Shown: in pieces, positions 1-63,661 of the stretch
How positions within the stretch are numbered: position 1 is the first letter of the stretch
How the letters are laid out: each line of letters opens with the position of its first letter
Source: Apostichopus japonicus
Lineage: Eukaryota > Echinodermata > Holothuroidea > Aspidochirotida > Stichopodidae
Length of the DNA stretch: 64,000 nt
Assembly: GCF_037975245.1 (NCBI RefSeq)
Contig: NC_092562.1
Location: forward strand, 1,527,001-1,591,000
Direction of reading: 5' to 3'
The notes under the pieces: generated by a model
The model's input: the letters and a program-made list of their open reading frames with translations, nothing else
Databases searched by the model: none
Told to the model about the DNA's origin: nothing
Translations under genes and position numbers: made by a program

Positions 1-1923
1 GATTTATCTGTTTGGAAATTTACACACTGTTATCTATTATCCCTTACAATGAATAAATGCACAAAATGTCCTGTGCCATCAAACGTCTATCATTTGCTTT
101 CAATTTCTTGTGTGACTATTACATCGTATACCTAACTGTAAGAATAAATTATAAAACTATAGATCATAATTATGTTGCTGAGCGTTACAGTACTCATTTT
201 CCTAATATTCTCTGTCATAATGAACTAGAAATTGAAGGCGCGTTACATGCAATGTTTCCCTCTTTCAGACAAGAAGACATTTTCTTTTGAAAACACAGCT
301 ATTCAGGGAATCTTACCAAACATACAGAAAAACCAGCAATTTTTTTTTTTTTTTGAAGATTCAAGTAGGCCTATAATAAATCCACTTACCGGTCTGTGAC
401 ACCTACCAGTACATGTATGATGTATAAAGTAAAAAAAAGCGTGGGACTTTTCCCCAACTGAATTTTTTTTTTCCACATGAACACAATCTATATATATATA
501 TATATACCCTTGTGTTCATAAAATGCCTCTGATGCAAGCTCCTTAAGTGCTATATGACGTACCGTCTTCCTCCACCTGACTTGACTATATGTTGTTTACA
601 CCATCACATTACAAACATACAATGTCTGCCAATGCACGCATACTGTATCATACATGCATTCATGATCACAGGAATTGTCTCACTGAAATCAAAGCGTTTT
701 TGATGTCAAGGTTTTGGATTTTAAATGAATTAACATTACTTTCTATTCACTACATATAATGAATAGAAGAGATGAAAGAATGCCCAAGAATGCCCAAGTT
801 TCAAACGAAAGCAATGGAATTAGATCTGTATTAGAGAAAAATAATGCAGTCCTCTGCAAATTAACAGAGAGATATTAAATTCAGGCAGGTCTCACTAGCC
901 TCACATGATGTCAAGAACCTGTGGCCTATACCCATCATAACACACAGGCTACATACTTTGGTTACATTACTAATAAACAGTACAATGATTTCACTAAAAT
1001 CCCTTTTCATGTTAGTAACGATAGGGCATCCATCATCATACACTTTATCACTACTGGATGCTGGATACTTGGAAGCTCTTGTCTGTGGTGATAAATAAAT
1101 CAGAACACCCTCACCGTCACAGATCTGTTCACTTCATTTCTACATATTTCAGCCATTCTTGCCAACTAATGCTCAGCGTATCAACATCTAAGATTACATA
1201 TTTATAAATGTTAAATCTAGCATATAAATTCATACTGCTGTTGAATATGAATTTCAGGTGATGCTGTACAGTCTAATTTGTTTCCTTTTCATAGCACCTC
1301 AAATTTTAATTAATGGGAGAGGATGGGTGCAGGGGAGGGGGGAAGGGTGTTCTTTCTCTCATGTCCATTCTCCTCCCCCATCACTAGAACTAAATAGAAA
1401 TGTCTTTAATACCACAACTGCTCATTGGGAATGCTCAAAGTAATAATACGTGTGCTAGCAAATGCTGCCACAACTGAAATTATTCCGCAACTTGAAAATT
1501 TGACAAGAAGCTAACTTCAATTATTTCCTGCAGATCTGCATAAATTGAAGGTATTATCAAGAGCATTCAGCGCTGGTTATAACGCATCACCACCCTCATT
1601 CCAAAGGTAGCTTTTGAAATTCCTTGTCTTCTTCCAAGTAAACTGCTTACTTAAGACTAGAAGCTGTACACAAAACATATTATAATTAACTGGAGGGCAG
1701 AACAAAACACTGTACTAGTCAAATGACACAGTCAGTCATGACAAAGAACAGCCTTGAAGCAACCAACAAAACACACTGGCAACATAGTTGTGCCTGCTGT
1801 TAATGTTACTGCAACCCATAGCAAAGTCAGAAATATGGGAGATTTTTTAACAGGAATCATCCCCTGAGAATGAATTCTTATGTTAGCACATGTATGTGGT
1901 CTTACTGTAAAGAAGCTGAATAA
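1..1923. other. 3' flank, no gene seen
   Basis: AT-rich sequence with short homopolymers and a short (TA)n at about 490-506. Open frames here are under 65-77 codons, without recognisable domains or splice context. Confidence 0.6.
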
Positions 1924-2087
1924 GGGGTTAATCAATGGTCTAGCGTGCGTTACTCACAGGATTAATGCACGATCGGGGGATAATGCAAGCGATGCACGAG
2001 GGCGGAGCCCGAGTGCATCCAGCGATAGCATTAACACCCAGAGTGCATTAATCATGTGAGTAACGCACGCTAGACCGATGATTAACC
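1924..2087. repeat. foldback element, 164-bp nested palindrome
   Basis: Arms 1924-1970 and 2042-2087 are inverted copies (core GGTCTAGCGTGCGTTACTCA) with about four mismatches in 47 bp. The interior is itself palindromic (GATGCAC...GTGCATC at 1991-2018). A third copy of the arm core sits at 2192-2216, so the element may extend to there. Probably a MITE; superfamily not recognised. Confidence 0.8.
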
Positions 2088-2216
2088 CTGTTCATTCATA
2101 CACTACCATTTGTGTGGGGGAAAAATCATAAAACAAAACATTTTTGGTTACATATAACCAAAGATTTATTAAAATGATGCCCCGTAATTTTACCGTGCGT
2201 TACTCACAGGATTAAC

Positions 2217-4757
2217 CATGGTCAGCTGACCTGAATGGACCAATAGGACTTAGGAATCTTTACTAAGTATGAATGAATATAAGCTTATTCAGGGCGTAAG
2301 GGTTTACAGTACGTACATATTCTCTACGTTAAGTGATCAAAAGAACCCGTTAAAGATTAAAGATCGACTCTGCCATAATCTGAATAAGCAAATGAGGCGA
2401 GTGCCGAGGGGTATTCAAGGCCAAGTGTTCCCAAGGACAAGGGGCTCTCAAGTTCAATGGGACCATAAGGTCAAGGGGACCCAAAGGTCAAGGGGCCTCT
2501 GTGACCACTTCCAGGCAAGACATACAAACTTTCCTTAAATAAATTGGATAGGCCTGAATAAAGGGAGAGGGGCATTTGTGCATGTGGCTCTTTGGACCCC
2601 GGGAGGGTAACTCTGGCACTACCATACAGAGTAGGCTGAGGATAGATAATGTACTACCTGGAAGGGTTAATCTGGTTTTTAACTCTATCATCATTACAAT
2701 ACTAGGAACAAAGAAATTGAAACAAAAGCTTCAAAAGTTTGCCAAAGAAAGATCATAAACTATTACATATAATTTTGGTGGACGTTAGTTTCAGTAAATT
2801 AATGTTAACTTATTTAAATATAAATATCTCTTATTGAGAGTTATACTAATGCTTGGTACCACATCCAACTCTAAAATTAATCTATATCCAGTTATATATG
2901 AATATTACACAGCTTTTAACTGAATGATCTACTCTACAACCCACACCCAAGCTGCATTTCTTCCAAATTACTTGATACTCGAATACCACACAAAGGGACT
3001 AGTTAGTGTGACAAGTTAAGCTGCCATACTTGGTTTCAAATTTTTTCAAACAATTTTTTTTTCTTCACACAATGAAGGAATGAGTTTTAGAAAAATAAGT
3101 TTAAATAAAAAAAAAATCCTGGTAATTCAAAGTTATTTCAGTAACAAAGGAAATAAATAAAACTAAATTTGGGGGGTTTCTCCTTTTGTGTTTTTGTTAC
3201 TTTTACTGTCTGCTGTTCTTTTCATCATCATAACAATTTAGCCTCCATTTTAATATAGTCTTTACATATCTGGATGACTGCATTGACGTAATTAAATACT
3301 GACTGGGTGTCTATAGAAACTTTGGCAATGAAGACAGGGCATTTAATTTTCAAGATAATTAATTGTGGACTGAATAGCTTTAGGCTGTCTTCTTGATTGT
3401 GAACTAACCATTGGAAAAAAATATTATAAAAAACCTGTTATGGGGTATTATTGTACAACGCAAATCAAAAATTGGATTAGGTGCCATAAAATAAGATATA
3501 AACTGCAAAGGTTTGCAAATGGCAAAATACAGCATATGATTAAATCCACAGTACACAAAAGTTTGTGCACTGCATGAAAAAGAGTTTATAACATGATACT
3601 GAGCAGTAATCAATTGATTGTAACTACACAGAGCTATAGTAAGGGTGAGACAGTTGTGACCAAACACAAGATACATCATGTTGGTTTAAGACACACACTA
3701 CGCCATTCATAACAAGCATAAACATGTTACATGGCAATATTGATCAGCGGTGGATACAAGCAGACAACAGTATCTTCCTAACTGGCGCCCAGATGTTTCA
3801 TAAACTAATAGGCTAGGGCGCCACTTTCTTCATCCTAGATGCATCCAGCTAACTCCCCATGTACAGTATAGTATATGCTGATTACCTAGTGCAATGATTT
3901 AAAATCACACACTTTTAGGATACAATTCTTTCTGTTAACTCACACATCAATTTTTTCACTTGGAAACTGTTCATATCTTGTGTTTTATTTTAACCTGTCT
4001 AGTCTTGCACTGATAGCTGTAGCAGCACCCTGTTACAAATATGTCATAACGACAAGCACCACAGGCTCACACAACTCCTAAGACTTCAAGGATAGCAGTA
4101 TCTGCTAAACTAGTTTACTTGTTATGAAACATATGCAGATCCCCTGATTTACGCCAACTTACAGAGATATGTATGCTGAGAAACACTTTTGCTGTCCTTC
4201 AATACTGTGATTTTTGCAACAAGTTTTCATACCCATCAATGCCTAGGTTACATGTGGGTGACATATGCCTTTTCAAATTAGATTTTCAATGCATAAAACA
4301 AAAAGGGTCGCTATTTCTGAGCATAGCTGTAGGGGGTCAATAGATTTGGGAGCACTATGTTGCAATAAAGATGGCAAGGAAAGATTTTGGACAAAAAATA
4401 GGCAGTCTCAGCAAGACGTGTACATAGTGGTCACATCTCAGAGCTGCAGTGAGGTTACTTCCCCAAGCCTAGTGTTTACAAGAAGACTAGCTAACTTTGT
4501 AGCCAAAAGCAGTAGAGTCAGTCCTTGCTGCTTTAATATGCTCTTTGGGAATTGGTCAGGAAAATGTAGGTGCAGCCTGCAAATCAATGATCCTGTGACA
4601 TGTTTTAGGTAGTTCATCACAATTTTTTTGAAGATAAAAGTTTAAATTTCGTATTGCACTGATACATCATTCTCCAATGTGCATTACATAACAGAATGTT
4701 ATACGCCTGGCAATAATTTGGAAAGTGAGTAAAATGCATTTTGGGACGAAGAGAATC
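2217..4757. other. 3' flank, no gene seen
   Basis: Degenerate CAAGG/GGTCAAGGGG repeats at 2405-2500. An open frame of 115 codons (4265-4612, plus) shows no domain, signal or codon pattern. Nothing else supported. Confidence 0.55.
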
Positions 4758-4765
4758 ATATACAC

Positions 4766-5171
4766 CAGGGTTGTCCAACCTTTTGCAGAGGAGGGCCACA
4801 TGGAATGATTATGATGAAGGAGGGGGCCGCATGAACCCCATGCTCGATTTTTCGATTTTTTTTGCCCGAAGCCCAAGGCAACAAAATGTGAGCACTGCGC
4901 GCGGAGCGCACTGGTTTATTTTCCTTCCTGATAGAACAGATGAATAAAGTCCAGCCGCCCCCCCCCCCCTCCGCTGAGAGAGTGTCACACAAACTGACCT
5001 GTATGTAGTTTTTTGGACCCAGAAGGTTCAAATGATTGATTATATAGCTTCAAATTGTTATCAATAAATCGGCTCACTAAAATTTCACACCGTAGAGCAT
5101 CTCTGGTGGGCCGGACGCAACCCTGCGGCGGGCCGGACTGTGGCCCGCGGGTCGTAGGTTGGACAACCCTG
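4766..5171. mobile_element. non-autonomous hAT-type MITE, 406 bp
   Basis: Perfect 16-bp terminal inverted repeats (CAGGGTTGTCCAACCT) bound the element. The flanks are an exact 8-bp duplication ATATACAC at 4758-4765 and 5172-5179, the target duplication length of hAT transposons. It has no transposase frame. The right end is GC-rich (CCGG-rich) compared with its surroundings. Confidence 0.93.
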
Positions 5172-5270
5172 ATATACACCCTCACCAAAGAGCACTTAGT
5201 TTTTTATAATAAAAAGGGTTGTAGCCCAATATGTGACAGTCTTTTCAGCAGGTCTTTCTTGTGGTACAAA

Positions 5271-6651
5271 ATCTTGATAGTCTGAACAAGTCCCTGCCCC
5301 TATGGTCAGGGTACATAACCTATATTCTTTTATATCGGTAAATCTTGATACTCTGTACAAGCTCTGCCCCTATGGTCAGGGTACATAACCTATATGATTA
5401 TATATCGGTCAATCTTGATAGTCTGAACAAGCTCTGCCAGCATGGTCGGGGTATATTACCTATATTCTTTTATATCGGTAAATCTTGATAGTCTGAACAA
5501 GTCCCTGCCCCTATGGTCAGGGTATATAACCTATATGATTATATATTGGTAAATCTTGATAGTCTGAACAAGTCCCTGCCCCTATGGTCATGGTACATAA
5601 CCTATATTCTTTTATATCGGTAAATCTTGATAGTCTGTACAAGCTCTGCCCCTATGGTCAGGGTACATAACCTATATGATTATATATCGGTCAATCTTGA
5701 TAGTCTGAACAAGCTCTGCCAGCATGGTCAGGGTACATAACTTATATTCTTTTATATCGAACAATCTTGATAGTCTGAACAAGCCCCTGCCCCTATGGTC
5801 AGGGTACATAACCTATATGATTATATATCGGTCAATCTTGATAGTCTGAACAAGCTCTGCCCCTATGGTCAGGGTACATAACCTATATGCTTATATATCG
5901 GTCAATCTTGATAGTCTGAACAAGCTCTGCCAGCATGGTCAGGGTACATAACCTATATTCTTTTATATCGGTCAATCTTGATAGTCTGAACAAGCCCTGC
6001 CCCTATGGTCAGGGTACATAACCTATATGATTATATATTGGTAAATCTTGAGAGTCTGAACAAGCCCTGCCCCTATGGTCAGGGTACATAACCTATATGA
6101 TTATATATTGGTAAATCTTGATAGTCTGAACAAGCCCTGCCCCTATGGTCAGGGTACATAACCTATATGATTATATATTGGTAAATCTTGAGAGTCTGAA
6201 CAAGCCCTGCCCCTATGGTCAGGGTACATAACCTATATGATTATATATTGGTAAATCTTGATAGTCTGAACAAGCCCCTGCCCCTATGGTCAGGGTACAT
6301 AACCTATATGATTATATATTGGTAAATCTTGATAGTCTGAACAAGCCCTGCCCCTATGGTCAGGGTACATAACCTATATGATTATATATTGGTAAATCTT
6401 GATAGTCTGAACAAGCTCTGCCCCTATGGTCAGGGTACATAACCTATATTCTTTTATATCGGTCAATCTTGATAGTCTGAACAAGCCCTGTCACTATGGT
6501 CAGGGTACATAACCTATATGATTATATATTGGTAAATCTTGATAGTCTGAACAAGCCCTGTCACTATGGTCAGGGTACATAACCTATATGATTATATATT
6601 GGTAAATCTTGATAGTCTGAACAAGCCCCTGTCACTATGGTCAGGGTATAA
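5271..6651. repeat. 70-bp minisatellite, about 20 copies
   Basis: Unit of about 70 bp with core CCTATGGTCAGGGTACATAA. Two tail variants (TTCTTTTATATCGG and GATTATATATTGG) alternate in the first half, making a roughly 140-bp higher-order unit; the later half is mostly one variant. It ends 118 bp downstream of the stop codon on the coding strand. Confidence 0.95.
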
Positions 6652-6768
6652 CCGTACATGCAAAATACAGTTTTTCACAGAAAGTGGCTACTAGACCTCG
6701 AAAATCTAAATTTTCCCCCTGATTATGATACCAAAAACAGATAATAACTCACATAGCATTGCTGTGTT

Positions 6769-57493
<50,725 letters not shown>

Positions 57494-57700
57494 TTTGGAC
57501 TCCGCTTCTCAGCAGTTTGTTCGGTGCGGCAAAAACTCTATTGTTTTTTTTCACCCAAAATTGATCCGAAGCCTGCAAACTCGTAGCCCAAATTGACACA
57601 GCTTTGAAGTTAAGGATTTGTTGTCTGCCCTCTTTGGGACACAGTGTACCTACCTGTTGAGCTCTACACCAATCACATTGCTTCGATATTATTGACTATG
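57494..57700 (-). promoter_or_regulatory. likely 5' UTR and proximal promoter
   Basis: Region directly upstream of the ATG. An inverted CCAAT (ATTGG on the coding strand) lies at 57669-57673. I see no convincing TATA box, and the transcription start cannot be placed. The element is a weak call based on position only. Confidence 0.25.
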
Positions 57701-59220
57701 GTAATGAACGCAATAAGTGTAATTCAGGGAACCAGGGGAGTGAGTTGAGCTGCGTGCGAGCGGTTGGTAACAGCTGTTACCTAAAAAGTTTTACTCCCCC
57801 GTCTTGTTGAGCGCACTGGAATTGGTATTCTATGCAAAACTAGCGTTCACCGAAGCGAACGAAATCCGTTAGGCAAGGACTCGGAACACGTCCTATTCGA
57901 ATGAACAGCTTTGTGTTAGAAGAAAAGAAGGCTTAACTGTAAGACAACAACAAGTTGTTGCTGTGTAACTATATGCAAAAGAAGAGATTTTCTGATACAG
58001 ATCTAGAAAACTAGGCTCGACAATATGCCAGTTGTATAGGTAACAAATTGACCGTAATTTTAACCTGGGTAAGAACTATTGTCAATAATTTAGGGGATCT
58101 TATTGTCATGGACGTTTTTATACAGGTTATAGTAAGTAGTGATGAATTTAAAACTGTAGGGGCGTGCTGTATGCGGGGGAGGGGTGTGGGGGTAGTATTA
58201 ATATTTAGGGCCGCCAACATATTAATTACTAAAGCTTGGTCCATACAAACATAATTAGGGGAAGATTTAAAATTCTCTTGCCTTTCATACGCAACTTGCT
58301 TCTTCGTACTCCTGGGAAATAATGTAGGGGTAGGAAGGGGTGGTGAGGGGGGGGGGGTTCACCCAAGTAAAATTATACACGTCAAATGGTGCAATTCGAG
58401 ACATATATCTAAATATTTGAGACAATAAGTTCCAACTTGAGGTCTAAACGCAAGGTAATGCTAATGACTAATATCACTAATCAATGTGTAGGCCTATGTG
58501 AAGTTGACTTATATAGTTGAGAGGGGGCGGTGTACACGCCTCACATCCCCTGGATTCGCGTTTGATAGTGGAGACAAATTTAACAGTCTTTCATCGGGAG
58601 AACATATTGGTATGTCCAGGGACGGATCATAAAGTGGGATTTTGGCCATGGAGTGGTTGAAATCGAGTACCCGTGTACATGGGGTCTGGTAGAATGGACC
58701 CCCAGAAAACGCATATGTTTGTAAGTGCTCTTGGTTTACTGTGTGAGGCCGAAAAGGGGGATACAAGTCCTATTCTGCTAGCCCTGTAACCCCACTCCCC
58801 ATCCGCTCTCCTGTACATTGTTTGCTTCACTGAAATGTATTTTTACTGTTATTGGGCTGCGCTCTTTATTTGGTATTCTCCCGCCCCCCCCCCACCTCCC
58901 TCCTCCATCCTATCTTATATAAGTATAGCCTGCATCATATAGGATATAACATGTAAGTTATTACAGACCATGAAGGTCAGAGACCCAAATCATAAAACAG
59001 AAAATCAAAACTCGAATAAATAATAAACAGGAAACCCGAATAGGACGTTGGTAAACTAAATTTTGGTAATCTTTGCACTTTAAAGAATCTTAAAGTGATG
59101 CACTGACAGATTCTATTTTCCACTTCCCGTTTTACAACGAAACTATACTAGCTAACCGTTTCTCGGTATAGGCCTATTTATCTTTATCTGCTTAGACCTA
59201 TTTGTCCAGTTGCCTATATC

Positions 59221-59223
<3 letters not shown>
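57701..59223. other. 5' flank, no gene seen
   Basis: Unique-looking AT-rich sequence with poly(G/C) runs near 58350 and 58885. No supported gene. Confidence 0.55.
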
Positions 59224-59302
<79 letters not shown>

Positions 59303-59400
59303 GAAATCGTAATGAGTTGGAAAATCAAGAACAGTGAAAAAACTTCCAGCCTCCATCGGGATTCGAACCCGGGCCTCCCGCTCTGTACGAGGACATCCTA
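59224..59400 (-). mobile_element. tRNA-derived SINE with (TA)n tail
   Basis: Minus strand: GTCCTCGTACAGAGCGGGAG, GGTTCGAATCCC (B box), GGAGGCTGGAAGTTTTTTCA, then a tail ending ACTCATTACGATTTCAATT and a long (TA)n. The A-box end is missing beyond 59400. Confidence 0.8.
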
Positions 59401-59573
59401 GATAGTCGTGCCTACGACTTTGAAAATCATGGCTACGCCCCTGGTTATACATGTGAAAGCGGGGTCGTCGGTCATAACAAGGTGATAATTTATGACAAAA
59501 GTCTGGCGGGTTGTATGATGCTGTAATATGTATGGTGCGATCTTGAATTATACAAACATATACATATATGTAT

Positions 59574-59697
59574 AATCGAAATCGTAGTGAGTTGGAAAAT
59601 CAATAACAGTGAAAAAACTTCCAGCCTTCACCGGGATTCGAACCCGGGCCTCCCGCTCTGTACGAGGACACCATAACCACTAGGCTATGGACGCTGG
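59574..59697 (-). mobile_element. tRNA-derived SINE, most complete copy
   Basis: Minus strand: AGCGTCCATAGCCTAGTGGT (A box), ...GGTTCGAATCCCGGTGAAGG (B box), then the tail TTTTTTCACTGTTATTGATT and CACTACGATTTCGATTATAC. Could be mistaken for a tRNA gene, but the 3' tail and dispersed copies mark a SINE. Confidence 0.85.
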
Positions 59698-59740
59698 TTG
59701 TATGTCCAGAGGTTCGAAACCGGTAAGGAAGGTCGTAACT

Positions 59741-59768
59741 CCATATACATATATATATATATACATAA

Positions 59769-59799
<31 letters not shown>

Positions 59800-62700
59800 G
59801 CTAACACACACTGACTACCTTTCAGTGTCTCAGTGATAGACCAAATTCTTTGAGGAAAATACTCGTTAGTCTCATAATATCAGTGACCATTATTATGATT
59901 TTTCTCGCATATTTGGGGATATGTTGTTGGTGAGTTGTTGGATATTTATCACCTTCAAATAAATTACATGAAGATCTATATAGTTTATGGATAGATCATG
60001 TTTAAATGCTCTCGTCAAGATGTTACCGTACACTAAACATATCGCACCTTCAAGATCAAAGAATGTTAACATAACTCGGTGTAAGATATTATCTGTTCCT
60101 AAACATCGTAAACGGCAAGAAGGTTAACTCAGAATGTTACCTTAAAGGAATATCGGAATTTTTGTCATTTCGACAACCACTTAGATATTGTCACTAACTT
60201 CACATATTAGCCTCTTTTTGTTTATAAGGCAATGACATGCATGTGCTCATAGAAAATTTAGTAGATTGAAAGATATTTCTGCATTAAATAATTAATATTT
60301 TAAATTGGCGTTATCGACATGAAATCGAACATTTGTTATTTTGTCGCGCCATTACACCCTTACCGTCGCTTATCCTTATTCGTGGCTATAGTGTAAGAAT
60401 AATTAAGAAGCAATAAACATATTGCAACAAACAATACTTGATATATAGGCCTATATACCCACGCAAATGGTATACATAATAGCTCCGATTGCGGTCATTT
60501 GTAAATGACGACACATACTCAACGAAAGGAAAACTCACATGGAACGACCAGAGGAGAATGAAGGACCATATAAAGGAGGGGTGTGGCCCTATTGGCGTCG
60601 TTGAAGTCGACTCCCGTGTAGGGGGGGGGGAGGGGGAGGTACTCTTACTGGGTCATACTCGTGCTAATGCCTTTGTTCTTTAAGCCAGTGATATGAAAGT
60701 ACAGTTTAGAGAGAAACAAAACAAAATGTCCCCTCTGGCTGTTATATATAACTCTTTTGACTACTATCATATCGATCGGTATCGATCGTTTCATACAAAC
60801 AAATCTAGGAAAACATTTTGTGTCCCACAGATTTAATGTAACGTTTTCTTCTTACCTTTGCAAACCGTTCAAATTTTGTGCCAACATTGAACATCCCTGG
60901 AACTGCTGCATCATTTCGTTTCAGGGTACATTGTTTTCTATAACGTACAATACTTTCGTTGCAACTTTAAGCCAAAAGAGACCCCTACCGTGTTACAGAT
61001 GTTAGCCAACACTTTTACCTAGAACTATCTAGGTTAGCTAAACTGACGACACATTGGCAGCCTCGTAACTTTTACTCGAGGTAAATCGCTAACGGAAATT
61101 GTAAAAGTCACAAATGTTACCACCACCACGTAGGAAGTTATTTTGTTGTTTATGTTTCGCTCCCGTGGAATAAAATTCGAGTAAGTTTTACAATTGTTAT
61201 CACAACAGAGGCCAAAAGGACACCCGTTAAAAATATTGTCGAGCATGCATGCGTGGATAAATCTATTGAGAAAGTTATAACATGTCAACAAATTTATGTG
61301 ACTCTCTTTAAATCTGGAATGAGGCTATATGGTGGGAATGTGAGGGGAGGGGTGGAGGGCTGGCAAGAAAGAAAAATTAGTCCAGAAATAACGAAGAAAA
61401 AATATATAGGTGAAAAGTAAAGAATACCTGCGCGTGAAGCTTATTCCCACTGTGTATCGACCTATATATGGTATTGAATTAATTTCTATTTGTCACTGTT
61501 TTTAGTGCCAAAAGCATTCCAGAAAGGAGGGGGAGGGAGAGGTAGGGGTTTATCGATTGAAGAGGGATTCCTTTGGGAGCTTCCACGGAACATTATAAAA
61601 ATGTTTCGATGTTCCATTGATGTCAAGGTATGTCTGGCTGCGCCCTTAATTCCTTTCACGTTATACTCCTAGAAGTGGAATAATGTAATCAATATGCAAT
61701 TATGCATACGACAGATTTACATATTTATGATCATAAATGTAATATTCATGTCTATTGACTAAAATTAGGCGTGAAACGTTTTTACCTTAGACTAAAGTTG
61801 GTAAAAGTTGGCACTTCTTCAATTGATTGTAAATATGTTAAAGTTTTCTGTCAACATGAACGCCGATAATCACGATATTTCCACGAAAATCATTGCAATC
61901 CCGAGCAAATCATAACATAACTTAGAAATTGTCGTTTCCGCTTTTCCGGTTCATAAAATTCTACGACGTCATCTGCAACACGGCTGGAGGCATTTATTTC
62001 CCATTAGTGCCGAGCATAACACACAGTACGGAAGCGTACAAGAGACATATCACACTGACGACTTGACACCCATGGTGAAACACATACGCTAATAATTACC
62101 TTTCTCAAAGCCCATGGTTCTCTTAATGCAATTGAAATACGAAAAAAATAGTTTATACAGTTGTACAGAAACGGGAAAAATGACACGGGTAATAATAGTT
62201 CAGAGTTAGCTATGATTTCTATTTTATCTGTACACAGGCATATTGCTCTTTTTTTTTTTGCACGTTATATACGGTACCACTTTACGCAATGGTGACACAT
62301 AAAAGATTCACATCTTCTCAAAATGACGTATACAACACCCTTCCCTTCGTATTCCGGAAATGTAACTTTAGCCATAGTCACATGTCTGCAAGTAACCCTC
62401 CCCCCGCCCTCCTCCACCCCATACTTCCATACTCCTGACGAACATTACATATGAGCCAATGAGGCTAAGCCAATGAGGCTTCTTCGCGAGATACATATAC
62501 ATACATACATGAGTTAATTACAATGAATATCAACTCTAGACCAATAATCGTGATTCGTCTGATTTTAATATCGAGGAAATCCTGATTAGATTGAGCCCCC
62601 TCGACCGCCCCCTCCCCTTCCTTCCCTTGCCAAACGATCTTTGGCAAACAACCCCATTCGATCTTCTCCTCCAATCACGAGGGGGGGGGGTCATCCGTAA

Positions 62701-63559
62701 CCCCTTTCCATTCATAAACTACCGGTCGCCATCTGTACACTCTATTTCTTCAGTCAGTCCCACATTGTTACCGAAGCCGAGCCGCTGGTAACGTAATGAT
62801 GAATCAACTGTGGGAGTAAGTTTGCTTGTTAGAATGGCCAGCCCACGTTATTTTGCGTTAAAGGTTGGATTGATTGTATGCTAATAGCTATTGACCACGG
62901 TGAGTTATAATAGCAACAGCTCGCTGGGTACTGAAAGTCATCAAGACTATAACAAAGACTCGAGAAAAGTTATCGTTCATCTTCAAACATGTGATAAACA
63001 ATTAAACTTTCACCGGTTCGGAGTTTTCTTACGAGAATCTATCCAGTTCATGCCAAGATAATCCAGCTAGGAAACTCTTTGTGTAATACCTTTGCGGTGT
63101 ACAGTTTACACAGATATACTTATTGTGTAATACACAAAGTGAGGAAAAAAAGGTTAGCTGACAATAGACGCATTTTCACCATCAATATCGGGAAGTCATG
63201 GGAAAAGTTACACCTGTAAAAGACCAAACGATGCCCTTGGGATAAAGGATCCCCCCCCCCTCGCCCTCCTTACCAAACAAAAGCAACAAATACAAATTCT
63301 TATTTTTAAGTTCAAATTTAATTTTTTTCGATAACAAGAAGTTTGCCCGGTAACCTTGCCAATTTAAACAATAAAGAATAGGGAAGGGGATGGGGTGAGG
63401 GCGTAGGGGAAGAAGGACAGGGGAGTGGATATACGGCATATGACGGCATTGTTCTTTTTAATATTTGACACTTTACAGATTTCCCTGTAGGAAAATTTTA
63501 ATGATTATATCAGCTTCGCTGTTCGGGTCTAGTTTGATAAAGGTATGTTCATATATATG
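59741..63559. other. 5' flank, no gene seen
   Basis: (TA)n at 59741-59800, then AT-rich sequence with several poly(C/G) runs. Open frames are 60-85 codons without domain or splice evidence. Confidence 0.55.
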
Positions 63560-63661
63560 TTGGTTAGGGTATCGGCATATGGGGTCCCGTGTTCCACCCC
63601 GGTGAAGGCTAGAAGTTTGTTTTTTCTTCACTTTTCTGAATTTTCAACTCATTACAATTTC
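63560..63661 (+). mobile_element. tRNA-derived SINE, degenerate copy
   Basis: TTGGTTAGGGTATCGGCATA, GTTCCACCCCGGTGAAGGC, then TTTTTTCTTCACTTTTCTGA and ACTCATTACAATTT. It matches the 59574 copy in order and tail, on the plus strand. Confidence 0.7.

Noticed and set aside
3781-3822. Small inverted repeat TGGCGCCC/GGGCGCCA
   Set aside because: Only 8-bp arms; expected by chance at this scale.
4265-4612. 115-codon plus-strand open frame
   Set aside because: No domain, signal peptide, codon bias or splice context; composition looks like noncoding flank.
59574-59697. Possible tRNA gene with A and B boxes
   Set aside because: A SINE tail follows the tRNA-like head, and several diverged copies share the same tail.
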